This document shows, piece after piece, positions 1 to 9,413 of a DNA stretch of 12,117 nt. The position numbers were made by a program, and so were the translations under genes. Position 1 is the first letter of the stretch, and every line of letters begins with the position of its first letter. The stretch is from Ettlia oleoabundans (Eukaryota; Chlorophyta; Chlorophyceae; Chlamydomonadales), in contig JAAMXP010004425.1 of assembly GCA_019693395.1 (NCBI GenBank), positions 1,045-13,161 of the forward strand, in the 5' to 3' direction. A model generated the notes under the pieces. The model did not search any database. It was not told the DNA's origin and saw only the letters and a program-made list of their open reading frames with translations.

Positions 1-23
1 CCCCCCCCCCCCCCCCCCCCCCC
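1..23. repeat. Poly-C homopolymer at window edge
   Basis: There are 23 consecutive C at the very start. On the minus strand this is a G run lying inside, or at the end of, the intron that follows the last visible exon of the barrel-protein gene. It may be a real homopolymer or an assembly or sequencing edge. The sequence alone cannot tell which. Confidence 0.9.
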
Positions 24-46
24 GTGCTTCTGCCGTGTGCACACAC

Positions 47-1291
47 CTGCATGTTGACATTGTAGCCCTGAGCCCGCGCCTTTTGAACAATGATTGCGGC
101 ACCCGCATAGTCCTTGCGCTGCACACGAGGTGGCTCCGCATTGGCGCAGTCGGTCCTGCAGGGGCATATCAAGGTGGCACATTCAGGGGCAGAGTGTGCT
201 GGCAAGGCAGGTAGCCTTCTGGCTGCTTGACCCTCGGTGTGATTGCTGCATAATGACCAGGGAGTGGCGGCATTGGCGCATCAGCAGCAGTTTCTCACCA
301 CCACCACTCGATGGGCTGCTTGTCGAAAGCATAGCCTGTCACGTCATTTGCACCCTGCACGGACAATGCATGGGTGCGAACAAGTTTGTCGGTCACTGAT
401 CCCTCAAGTAACTGGACCCGTCATGCAGCCACAGCCACACACCAAACATGATTACGCCATGTACCACCAACAGCCCTCCTTTAATAGTCAGCCCCACACC
501 CATGCTACTTCAACTCACCATAGTGGTAAAATCTAGGTCTCCATGTGAGCATGTGGCGCACTCATCACAAACTTTCATGACCACCACCTTGCCCGTGGCA
601 CGTGCGCCAGTGCCGCGCACCGCCACACACCGCCCGCAGATGCCCATGCTGAACTGCGCACTGTTCACCGCCACAAAGTAAGTTTCAAAGTAAGGTGACA
701 GCTTGCCATACTGGCACGCATTGAAGCCACCAGCGAACTGGCTGTTCTTCTCGCCAGGCCCTGCAGAGAGGCGGAGGTGCATGTGGTGGGCCGCGGAATG
801 TCATGAGACGGTGCATGTGGATGAGTGCGTCAGGGGAAGTTGTATGGGTCGATCTTGTTAAGCTAGGTTGTATCCAGAAGGACACGCTCTTGCTTGTTGC
901 ACAGACTGGGTGTGCAAGGCGGCAAAGATTGGAGTTTGCACCCCAAGCGCACGAGACCTACTGGGGTGGCCAGCGGCACTGCCGCCCCCATATTGGGGGG
1001 AGGCGACCCGTCGCCTGAACGCGCGCTCAAACCCTCCCATATCACACTTGCAGGAACCACTAAGCTGCTTTGGATAGCGTCTCGCTGTTCGCTGTGGCCA
1101 GGCGGCTCTTAGGGCCAAAAGCTAGCGCATGCCCTTCCGGCCGAGGCTTGAATGCGCTGCTGTCATCATGCAGACTCACATGTATATGTCGTGCCGTAAC
1201 CCGTGAACTTCTCAGCAGGCTGGGCTCCACATGTCAGAACGATGCTCATCGCGACGCTGCAGAGGAGCCAGCGGACCGCTGGCGTCCTCAT
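47..1291 (-). CDS. Secreted expansin/barwin-like double-psi beta-barrel protein (3' partial)
   Basis: Four exons were read on the minus strand: 1291-1180, 760-519, 354-299 and 155-47. Introns are GT-AG (GTGAGT...CTGCAG, GTGAGT...GTGCAG, GTGAGA...CTGCAG) and the phases join perfectly, giving 173 residues before a further donor at 46-45. The start is ATG 1289-1291, followed by a signal peptide (MRTPAVRWLLCSVAMSIVLT) cleaved near CGAQPA. A double-psi beta-barrel of the expansin/RlpA/EG45 type follows: GYGTTYTW, NACQYG (C53), CGRC (C79, C82), CDEC..C (C102, C105, C108), GDLDFT (D112, D114), then GYAFDKQPIEWWWTDC. This pattern is typical of the fold. The expansin HFD motif is not seen, and no C-terminal carbohydrate-binding module is reached inside the window. 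After the barrel comes a charged, Ala-rich segment (KDYAGAAIIVQKARAQGYNV) that I do not recognise. The likely role is an exported wall or extracellular-matrix protein, and enzymatic activity is not implied. The 3' end lies beyond the window. Confidence 0.85.
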
Positions 1292-1801
1292 GTTGCCGAT
1301 CGCGCGATGCGGAAAAACCGGCAATCAAATAACGCTGCGGAGGCCGACCGGCCATATAGCACGGAGCCGGCGCCGCAGCATTCGGTCCACACGGAGCTGA
1401 TGACAAGAACATGGTTTACGGTTCAGAGCCCTGATGGCGTTCTTTGTCTTTGTCAACAGCAACACTGTCTGTCAGCACGCTGCAAGCAGGCAACAGCTCT
1501 GCCGTTACTTGTGGCACACAGCCCTGAGTGGGTGTGGGAGCAACGTGATCAAGCAGTTTCAAACAAACAGTTGAAGCGCGGTGAAGTGCGACGCATTGAA
1601 TCCGCCATCGCCTGTAGTGCACAACCGGACCTGGGGGGGATGGCCGCGCGCTGGCGGGGCGGCGATCGGCGGTTGGCGGCTGAGAAGGGCAGGGCGCTGA
1701 AGGAGCCGACTTTGCAGATCCGGGAACATTCTGGCTACAAAAGAGTAAAGTATGAAGGTGTGGCATTCATGACAGCAAAACCAGATCCAGTACTGGACTG
1801 T

Positions 1802-1822
1802 CCATACCTACATAAGGTATGG
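1802..1822. repeat. Perfect 8-bp inverted repeat (hairpin)
   Basis: CCATACCT at 1802-1809 and AGGTATGG at 1815-1822 are exact reverse complements around a 5-nt loop. The position is non-coding, between the barrel gene and the next plus-strand features. It could be a protein-binding palindrome or chance. Confidence 0.6.
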
Positions 1823-1884
1823 CAAGGAGAGAGTGGGTGTCATAGTGGCTGTTTCCAGCCCGCTGTGCTGCCATAGAAGCCAGT

Positions 1885-1901
1885 GGTGCATGCTGTGCAC
1901 C
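1885..1901. repeat. Perfect 6-bp inverted repeat (hairpin)
   Basis: GGTGCA at 1885-1890 and TGCACC at 1896-1901 flank a 5-nt spacer. It lies about 60 nt from the 1802-1822 hairpin and has the same loop length. A 6-bp stem is weak evidence on its own. Confidence 0.4.
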
Positions 1902-2042
1902 TTGCACTCGGCGGTTTGGCAGGCAGTCAGTGCAGTGCAGGCAGAGCAGTTGTGGCAGAGAGGAGGGCAGCCAAGCACTTAGGCCAGACAAGGTGCCCAC
2001 CTGCAGATCGACTCCTCAGCTTATTTCAGCCACCGTAGTACG

Positions 2043-2368
2043 ATGCAACACATGATGGGAGCACGATCCGCGGGGACGAACAGTGAGCGCAGTGTGCTTG
2101 GGCGGAGCTATGGCACATCAGGGGGCCTGTTTGGCGGTGCTACACCAGGGATGCAAGTGTTTTATTGTGATGTGAGTGCACTGCAACCCTCCTATCCCTC
2201 GGGGACTCCCAACAGGTTTGCAAGAAGGTGCCGTTGCCTGACTGTTGGATGGGCATCTCAGGCAACAAGGTGCAGAGCAGCACCTGGGCGACCAGGCTGG
2301 GGTACATCAGCTGTGAGCAGTACACTGCACCAGTTGTGCACATACCTGCGGGGTTACTTGCCATCTAG
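2043..2368 (+). CDS. Doubtful two-exon small gene, unknown function
   Basis: Exon 2043-2171 (43 residues, Gly/Ser-rich, including SYGTSGGLFGGATPGMQ) ends at a GTGAGT donor. A pyrimidine-rich tract and CAACAG acceptor lead to exon 2216-2368 (50 residues, stop TAG). The spliced product is 93 residues. Evidence for coding: exon 2 has strongly G/C-biased third positions over its first ~36 codons (from KKVPLPDCWMGISGNK through SCEQY), as in the real exons nearby. Splicing also creates a C-x2-C pair (FYCD|VCKK). Evidence against: the intron would be only 44 nt, far shorter than all others here, and codon bias fades after SCEQY, so the 3' structure may differ. I recognise no family. It could instead be upstream exons of the copine transcript. 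A CAG acceptor just before the ATG suggests a 5'-UTR intron. Confidence 0.35.
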
Positions 2369-2774
2369 TTAGTCGCCGTCAGTCACACCTGATTTGAACG
2401 TGGAACAGGCTTACCAAGTGCCAGCAGAGTGTTGTGCACAGCACTTACTGTCCCGACGCCCGGACTGCCAACCCGGAACAAGCAGAAAGCATGTGAGCAC
2501 CAGCAAAAGCTCAAAGCAAAATTTTCCAGCACACTCAGGCTGTAGTGCCAACGCGGTCTGAGCACCATTTGGACTTGGGAGTCGGGAACAGGGCTTCTCT
2601 CGTCGCCAGTGCATTCATGGATGAGATCATACATCATAAATGGTTGCCTTGCCAAGCAATTACAGCTAGCTGGAAACTCTGTTGCCAGCGCCCGCTGCCT
2701 CTGGGGCATGTGCCGCAGCTGTTTGTACAATTACGCGCACCTCGTTACATGCTGGGCTTCCATGTGCTGCAGAC
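2369..2774 (+). other. Copine upstream region with possible 5'-UTR intron
   Basis: The copine ATG (2775) sits 2 nt after a CTGCAG that looks like a splice acceptor (2767-2772), and a GTGAGC donor occurs at 2493. This suggests that the 5' UTR is spliced, with an intron of about 280 nt. No clear promoter element is visible. An exon-like open stretch lies between an ACAG at about 2410 and the donor at 2493. It is not convincing as coding sequence. Confidence 0.4.
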
Positions 2775-5700
2775 ATGGGTTGTGTTCAATCAGTGCAAGA
2801 CCGGGATGCCGTGGGGACTATAAAAGCTACAAATGACGTGGGCGCCAAATCAGGCCACTGGGGCACCGAGGCGGCGGCCGCTGTTGCCGAGCTTCTAGGC
2901 CCAGGGACCAGCGTGCGCGTGGAGGTCTCTGTCAAGTGCAGGAACCTGCCGGACAAAGACACTTTCAGGTGAGCCAGCGAAGAGTGGCAGTGCCCATTCT
3001 GAGCATTGCCTGCACACATCATTTGTTGTTTAGGTGCGGTGCAGCTTTGATATGCCATCACTGGGCCCCTTTGCTCTTGCACACTGCTCATGCCTTGTGC
3101 CTAATGCCTACTTACTTGCCAAACTTGGGCGTTTCAAATGCGCGTATAAACTGCTGCAGCAAGTCCGACCCACTGGCGGTGCTGCTGGCTGCCGACAGCC
3201 CCAGCACCAAACGGTGGAGCGAAGTGGCACGCAGCGACGTGGTGGCCAACAATCTGTCCCCCGACTTCCCCCAACCCCTTCTGGTGAACTTCAATTTTGA
3301 GCGGTTGCAGCTCATGAAGCTGGCAGTTTATGATGTGGACACAAAGGTGGCAAGCGCAGCCGCCGTCAAGCTGGACCAGGCTGATTTCCTGGGTAGGTGG
3401 TAGGTGGTAGTACTGGATGTCAGCCCTGCTATGACCAACATACCTCCGGCCATCATGTCCACCAGTTTGCTAATCCACCGGAGAGAGGATGCGGTATTTG
3501 TCCTGCATTCTGGCAATTTTTCAGTACCTGTGAGGCAGAGTTTGAGTCCCTTGGGTGGTGTCACATGGGTGCTGGTACCGCCCTCAAAACTGCTATTCTG
3601 CGGTTGCCCAACGCGTCACTTGTAGCGGAGGGGGAGTTCCTGCTGTCAGACCTGCTGACAGCGCAGGGTCAAACACTGACGATCCAGCTGGCCAACAAGC
3701 AGGGCCACCCCCTGCCCGGCTGCGTGGCCATCCTGTCGGCCGAGGAGCTGCCCAACACAAACGCAGTGGTGAGTGGGCCCGCTGTGCCGCTGCAGTATCA
3801 GGCCCCCGTTCCTTTCGGTGCAACACTTGGACCTGTGGTTGGCTGCCCCACTGGCCTCAGTGTGGCAGCAGGGTCTGTCCCGCTGGGCCACCGACAGCCG
3901 GGAGTTACCAGCTCCAACATTCAGCAAGGGTGTGGCACTGCCCTGCAGGTGTCTCTGTCTCTTGCGGCCTCCAAGCTGGACAATGTGGAGACCTTTAGCA
4001 AGTCAGACCCCTTTCTGCGCATATCAAAGATGAGGGAGAACGGCCAGTGGGTGCCGGTGCTGAAGACGGAGGTAGGCACAGGTTGCTGGCTTTTGTGAAC
4101 TGATCAACCAAGTCAGGGCAGCTGCAAAGCTTTAGTTGGGTGGCATGCATGCCTGCTGTTGGAAAATGTCTGCAACCCCTCAAGGTTCAGAAGCAAGCCG
4201 TGTTCCCCATTTCCAACAGGTCATCTCCAACAACCTGAACCCCACGTGGCGTCCCTTCCAGGCATCCATGTCGCAGCTGTGCAACGGAGACCCACACCGG
4301 CCCCTGCTCCTGGAGGTCAGCGGGCCCACTGGCACCACACCGGTTTCCAGGGTCCACCTCCTGTGTCGTGCACGGTCGCATTCTATACGTCCCTTTGTTG
4401 CATCACACAGCCTCCTGCCTGCCCAACGCTTGCTGGGTTTGCCTGGCCTTGCCGCGCCTTTGTATCAAACACCTGCAGTACATTACATTGCTAGATGCAT
4501 GGGTCAGGTCAGGATAGTAGTCAGTATTCGGGAAATTCTATTGCTTTCCTGCTGTTGCAGGTATTTGATGCCGAAAGCAGTGGGGCCCATCGGCTCATTG
4601 GCCAGTGGCAGGGCTCACTGCAGGGCTTGCAGGATTCAGCGCAGCAGGGCCGAGGCCTGCCGCTGACCAACCCCAAGAAGTCCACCAAGCCCGGCTACGT
4701 GTCCTCGGGTGGGCAGCTGGGCAGCACACATTCAACTACACCCTGGATGTGTGTTGGTTGGCACGCCAGCTGCCTGGTAGTCCACCTGAGCAGCCTGTCC
4801 TGCTGTGCCACTTGCAGCGTCATCCCTGTAAGATGACACGACAGCCGTTGTATGCTTCTGCAACCCCCTTCCACAGCCCCAAAACTTGAGCCAGCACCCA
4901 CCACAACTCCACCCTACACGCTGATGTCATGTTGCAGGCACGCTGGTGGTAAGAGGCGTGTCCATCACGGCCCGCCCCTCCTTCCTGGACTACATCAAAG
5001 GTGAGGGGCCACCACCACACCCCGCTGCAACATGGCTTGCTGTCCAAGAAGCGCCACGCCGAGTAAATCGCTTCAAACTACAACACTGCACATCAACAGC
5101 TATTGGCTGGCTGATGGTTTGTGTTGCCTCTTATGCCTGTTGAAATCAACAGCAGCTACTGCGGAGGTGCAACTTTGGTGCGGCATGCCCCTGCCCTTAA
5201 GGCCCTCATGTTGCTCTGATGCAGGCGGAGTGAGCCTGAACTTCCTGGTGGCGGTTGACTTCACTGCCAGCAACGGCAACCCCAACGACCCTTCCTCCCT
5301 GCACTTCACCGGCAGGGGCAGGTCGGTGTATGAGGAGGCCATTGGTGCAGTGGGCTCAGTCATTGAGCACTACGACACCGACAAGCGATTCCCTGCCTGG
5401 GGCTTTGGCGCCGCGCTGCCGCCCTCGGGCACAGCCAACCACTGCTTCCCGCTCAACGGCGTGCCCGGCAGCCCAGAGGTGGTTGGCATTCAAGGCATAC
5501 TGCAGGCCTACAGGCAAGCATGGCAAGATTGAGAGCCACACCTTGAAACCGTTCCAGCGTAGGCCACTCATTGTTTTGCCCTGTGAACCGCCGCTGAGAC
5601 TTGGCGAGTCTCCTCCTTGACAGCCATTCCTTGTTCGATATCCCGCTTGTTGTCTGTGCTGCAGGCAAACGGTGCAGTCTGTGCGGCTGTCGGGTCCTAC

Positions 5701-6805
5701 GCTCTTTGCTCCCGTCATCAATGCCGCGGCACAGGTGCGTGTGGGCGCGCTTGGCATTGAAAGGCCGGCACCAACCGCCCGCCATGATGCAATGTGCCCA
5801 GTGGTTATCAGGCAGGCCCCCTGCTCTGTTGCCAGCAGCTCCCATGCGGTACCGCTCGTGTCCCCATGCAGATAGCGTCCCTGCCATCATCTCACCCCCA
5901 GTACTTTGTGCTGCTCATCATCACTGACGGGTGAGGGCTTTGCCCTGCATGCTGCGCCTTGCAAAATGGAGGCCACCCAAATATTGCTGACCACACCTGC
6001 CCCTCCTTGTTTGGGACAGCCATACCTGTCCTGAGAATGGCGGCAGCCCCTGCAGTTTATGGGGCACAACCCGTGCAGCCAGGCCCAGCCTTGCTCACCC
6101 AACGCCCCTTACTGCCCTGCACAGATGCATCATGGATATGCAGAACACGCTGGCAGCACTGGTAAACGCCTCAGGCCTGCCCCTCAGCCTGCTGATTGTG
6201 GGTGTGGGGCAGGAGGATTTCTCATCCATGCATGTGCTGGATGGGGACGAGCAGCGCATACGGGCACCAGACGGGCGTGCCGCTGTGCGGGACATGGTGC
6301 AGTTTGTGGCATACAGACCCCAGCTGGTGCGCAGACTGGTGGTGGGGTGATGGGATGGGATTCAAGGCAGAGGACGTGCTTGAGATTTGGGTGCTCTTTC
6401 TTTGTGGGTGAAAGGCGCTGTGTACTTCGGTGACTGCTTGTAAGCAAAGTTCAAAAGTGTGTGTATGGGTGGGTGGGTGGGGTGGGGCATGGCGGGGTGG
6501 TGCGGGGCTCACAGCTTTATGGGCGACCCGAAGCCGTATTTTGAGCAGAGGCTCCGGCATCCTAAGCCATGATTCGGCATCTTACATGTCTCAACTCCCG
6601 TGCCTGCACTTAAGCTGGCCCCTTGCTACCCTGCTTCTTCCCCCTGCCCCCGCAGCACCAGTCAGTGGAGGAGCTGGCTTCTCAGCTGCTAGCAGAGCTG
6701 CCAGGGCAGCTGGTTGAGTATTTCCATGACTTGAAGCGCACCCCACCTCCGCCTGTGGCATCCGCGCCGCCGCCGCCGGCAGTGGCAGCGCCGGCGTATT
6801 ACTGA
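2775..6805 (+). CDS. Copine (C2A-C2B-vWA calcium-dependent phospholipid-binding protein)
   Basis: Twelve exons: 2775-2968, 3160-3392, 3626-3768, 3949-4071, 4220-4315, 4561-4708, 4938-5000, 5225-5513, 5665-5734, 5872-5930, 6125-6326, 6656-6805. Together they total 1770 nt, an exact frame of 589 residues plus TGA, a normal copine length. The N-terminus MGCVQS is an N-myristoylation/palmitoylation signal like that of plant BONZAI copines, which supports this start. C2A spans about residues 50-185 (TFSKSDP, VYDVDTK). C2B spans about 191-320 (KLDNVETFSKSDPFL, NNLNPTWRPF, VFDAESSG). The vWA/copine domain starts near 336, with the MIDAS-like DFTASNG (D345, T347, S349), FPAWGFGA, VVGIQGIL, SGPTLFAPVI, LLIITDG (D472) and a VEELASQLLAELPGQLVEYF segment. 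The tail is Pro-rich (PPPPVASAPPPPAVAAPAYY). Copines bind acidic membranes in response to Ca2+ and recruit partners through vWA. The least certain junctions are the acceptor at 3625 (TAG) and the exon 11 donor, where GT at 6327 was chosen over 6339 and 6342. Confidence 0.95.
3769..3948 (+). other. Stop-free, frame-preserving intron in copine (C2A-C2B linker)
   Basis: This intron has good ends (GTGAGT...CCCTGCAG) but is 180 nt, a multiple of three, and contains no stop in the copine frame. Retention would add 60 residues between C2A and C2B without breaking the protein. The spliced form matches the family, because copines have a short linker here. Confidence 0.7.
5514..5664 (+). other. GC-AG intron in copine
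   Basis: The exon ends GCCTACAG and the intron begins GCAAGC, matching the known GC-donor consensus AG|GCAAG. The intron ends CTGTGCTGCAG. Joining at these sites gives AYRQTVQSVRLSGPTLF, the expected continuous copine sequence. No GT donor nearby restores both the frame and the conserved residues. Confidence 0.88.
6467..6487 (+). repeat. G-quadruplex-forming motif in the last copine intron
   Basis: Five G runs (3, 3, 3, 4 and 4 G) are separated by single T residues, followed downstream by more G runs. It is on the transcribed-sense strand inside intron 6327-6655, the longest copine intron. Loops of one nucleotide are the most stable known arrangement for DNA and RNA quadruplexes. Confidence 0.8.
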
Positions 6806-7260
6806 CACTGAAGGACAGCAGGGCCTCAAACAATGCATGCTGCTGGCTTGCAGCACATGAAAACACTTCCTGTATATTGACCTGTATGTTGATCAAAAAC
6901 TGTTACTTTTGGGCTGACCTCTTTTTGACCGCTGTTGCTCCTAGTTGCCGACCCTACAATGAGCGAATATTCTGTGTTGCTTCATCTCATCACCCTTAAT
7001 CTGTGACGGATGCCGTTGTCAAAATTGCTTCATTACATGGGCTGGCTACTCCCGTGCATGCATCTGTGAAATTGACCATACTTGCTGGCTGAATCTTTTG
7101 TGCAAATAGGAAAGTCATCGTACCAGGTACCAAGTGCAAATTCTGGTGGTTGCGGGGTGTACAGGCTGAATGTGAACAGGATACAGGTACAACCAGCTGC
7201 TGGTACAAACATTTGCTCGCAAACACAGCTGTTCTTGCTTGCACAGGTGACGCAGGTTGC
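6806..7260. other. Convergent 3' intergenic region
   Basis: This is the space between the copine stop (plus) and the oxygenase stop (minus), and it must hold both 3' UTRs. On the copine side I see no exact TGTAA, only TGTAT variants near 6871 and 6883. On the oxygenase side a TGTAA is listed separately. No coding signal is seen. Confidence 0.6.
7033..7037 (-). terminator. Polyadenylation signal TGTAA for the oxygenase gene
   Basis: TGTAA on the minus strand lies about 225 nt past the oxygenase stop. TGTAA is the usual green-algal polyadenylation signal, but a 5-mer occurs often by chance. Confidence 0.5.
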
Positions 7261-9413
7261 CTAACTGGCTGCAACCCCAGCCGCTGGTGTGCTGTTGGTG
7301 CCAACCGCCTTGCCATATCCCGCATGTGTGGCATGGTACTTGTCCAGGAGGTGCCCACCCGCTGTGGTAGGCGGGAACAGCGGCGCATTGCCATCAAGGA
7401 ACTGCAGCGGGCACAAACAACAATAGGTTGAGGCATGTGCGTGTCTGCCTCAAGAGTGTCGTTCAAGGAGGGTTGCGGGAGACACATCAAAACCCTCGGG
7501 CACAGGGCTAGTTTGCCAGACTAGCTAACATCAACACCCTCTGTCGTGTACCTGCGGCAGGGGCTCCACCCTGGCATCAAACGAGGGTTCAAAGAAGAAT
7601 GGCAGCGAAAAGCGCTCCCGCCCACTGCTGTTGATCACTCGGTGCAATGTGGAGCGGTAGCGACCGTTGGTCCACCTGCACCAGGGGGTGCTTGTTTGAA
7701 TGCTTGGGCACACAGAACCAACATAGCAACTCTGACTCGGTATACAACCTAAATGCACACAGATGAACGATTTAAGAACAAACACAGTGACATTGCTTTG
7801 CTGCACTACAAGGGGCCAAACAGGTGCTAATGCACGAGCATATGCGTCGCAGCGAGCCAGCCAGGCACCCACCTGCACAGCATGTCTCCCAGGTTGACAA
7901 TGAAGGCTCCCGGAAGTGGGGGCACATCCCGCCAGTTAACGCCGTCGGTGCAAATCTGGAGGCCAGGTACACCGTCGGTCTTCAGCAGGGTGAGCATGCC
8001 TACAGCCAGGGGGAAAATTTAGGGGATAACTGATGCTCGCCAGTGCAATGCGGACGAAACGGCAAACTAGATCAAGCGATGCATGGATTGTTGATATCCA
8101 CTGCAATGTTTATCAGTCCAGTGTTTCACAGCAGCCTGGCTGGGTGCCAGGCAGCCGACTGCAACGTGCAAGGCTGCAGGCCCCATGTACCCAGCAACAG
8201 CCAGTTACCCACCCACCATAATCACTGTGCGCCCCCGCAGCAAATAGTCCGGCAGCCTCGTCTGACTTTGTTGCAGAGTACCGCAGGGGCCTTAGAAAAA
8301 GCATTGGACGTCTGAAGAAGGGCAGAAAGTAGTCGGGGCCCAGTCCCAAACCAATGCCCAGCAGGCGCAGCACACGGAAGCCCACCCCCGTAACCGCTGC
8401 CTGGTACGCTTCAATCGTGGCACGGAAGGTGGGCAGCAGAGCCTGCACAACGCTCAAGACACCAGTTTTGGCCTTAAGTGCGCTGAGATTGGTTGGCCAT
8501 GCACTTTAGAGGTGGATTCAGGCCAACTTGAATGCTACCCCACCCGCACTGCCACACCTCTGGCGGCCACTGGTTTGGCCCGTGGAAAGGTAGCTTGGCT
8601 TCGTCAGAATCTGCTGGTATCTCTCTGCCGAAGTACAATCCTTCTGCATCACTCAGAGAATATGTGCAGCCATGTGACTGCTTGTTATAGTGCTTGGTTA
8701 TGCTACGGTGGGCAGGTGCCCCAGCCGCTAGGCAGCACCGCACCGTGAGTGTCGCCCTGGGTTGAGCGGCTTGGGTCCAGTGTTTCCTCTGACATCGGTG
8801 TGTAACCCCTGCACATAACAGTAAGGTTGTTGGCTGAAGGCTGTATAAAACAGGGGTGATTCACATAGCAACAGGAGGGCAAACTGTGTAGGGACCGTGT
8901 GAAGCTGGGGACAGCAGGAGCACTTGACAGTGGGTGCAGCATTGGCAGCGGGTGCCCATTACACCTGAGCATCACACCGCACCGATAGTTGCTGTCTGCC
9001 GCAATCAGCATCTTGTTCTCCAGGGACAGCTCAAAGAAGCGGCGCTGCTCCTCAAATGTTGCGCTTATCAGCTCCTTGGGCACGCCGTGGTCTGCTACTG
9101 CAAGCGATCGAGCAAGGTGCAAGGGTGGGCGGTGGGCGGAGCACAGACAGCCCAGCGGCAGGCAAGACCTATCCAGCCGGTACGAGCTGTCCCTTCTGGA
9201 AGCGATTTGCAGCGGTATTAGTGCTTACGGTAGAAAAAACCGTGATCTATGCACGCGTGGTGCAGCACAACTGCAGCCTCCTCCTCTGGGGCCGCTAGGC
9301 TCACGAGCGGGACCTGCGCGCAAGTTTGACGTCGACAAGGACTTTGATCAATAATCACCGGATTGACCGTCGCAACCTCACATCAGCACAGGGCCCACCG
9401 CAAGATTGCTCAT
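7261..9413 (-). CDS. 2-oxoglutarate/Fe(II)-dependent oxygenase, isopenicillin-N-synthase-like family
   Basis: Eight well-supported exons: 9313-9229, 9097-8983, 8808-8744, 8643-8558, 8442-8217, 7999-7873, 7675-7552, 7401-7261 (stop TAG). All junctions are GT-AG and in phase, giving 322 residues. Family features in order: [12 protein letters not shown] and [11 protein letters not shown] (DIOX-N), [56 protein letters not shown], then the jelly-roll core. The core has the iron triad HSD in GAHSDYG and the distal His in [18 protein letters not shown] carries the Arg-x-Ser that binds 2-oxoglutarate, and the C-terminus has [13 protein letters not shown]. All catalytic residues are present, so it is probably active. 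The family hydroxylates or desaturates small molecules. The substrate cannot be named. The initiator exon is uncertain: MSNLAVGP (9413-9390, donor GTGCTG) or MEVSKEGCG (9523-9497, donor GTAGGG) would each join in phase to 9313. Confidence 0.92.

Larger units (their letters stand above)
1292..2042. other. Upstream region of the barrel gene; no gene supported
   Basis: This stretch is the 5' side of the minus-strand barrel gene and must hold its promoter and 5' UTR. A plus-strand open frame covers 1070-1876, but it lies antisense to exon 1 of the barrel gene, shows no domain, and has mixed codon use, so I do not call it. I see no TATA-like element that is clearly placed. The only visible structures are two short perfect hairpins, listed separately. 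Confidence 0.5.

Noticed and set aside
1070..1876. Longest unspliced open frame in the window (268 codons, plus strand)
   Set aside because: It is antisense to the signal-peptide exon of the barrel gene, has no recognisable domain and mixed codon use. Chance open frames are common at this GC content.
2383..2730. 115-codon minus-strand open frame upstream of the copine
   Set aside because: No domain, no consistent codon bias, and it overlaps the probable copine leader. Judged to be chance.
2819..2825. TATAAAA element
   Set aside because: It lies inside the first coding exon of the copine, downstream of the well-supported ATG, so it is coding sequence (codons for TIKA).
3397..4098. Single 233-codon copine exon
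   Set aside because: The open frame runs through two introns. Family alignment shows that only 3626-3768 and 3949-4071 are normal exon sequence, although the open intron is reported as a finding.
8844..8850. TATAAAA on the plus strand
   Set aside because: It falls in an intron of the minus-strand oxygenase gene, and no plus-strand gene follows it.
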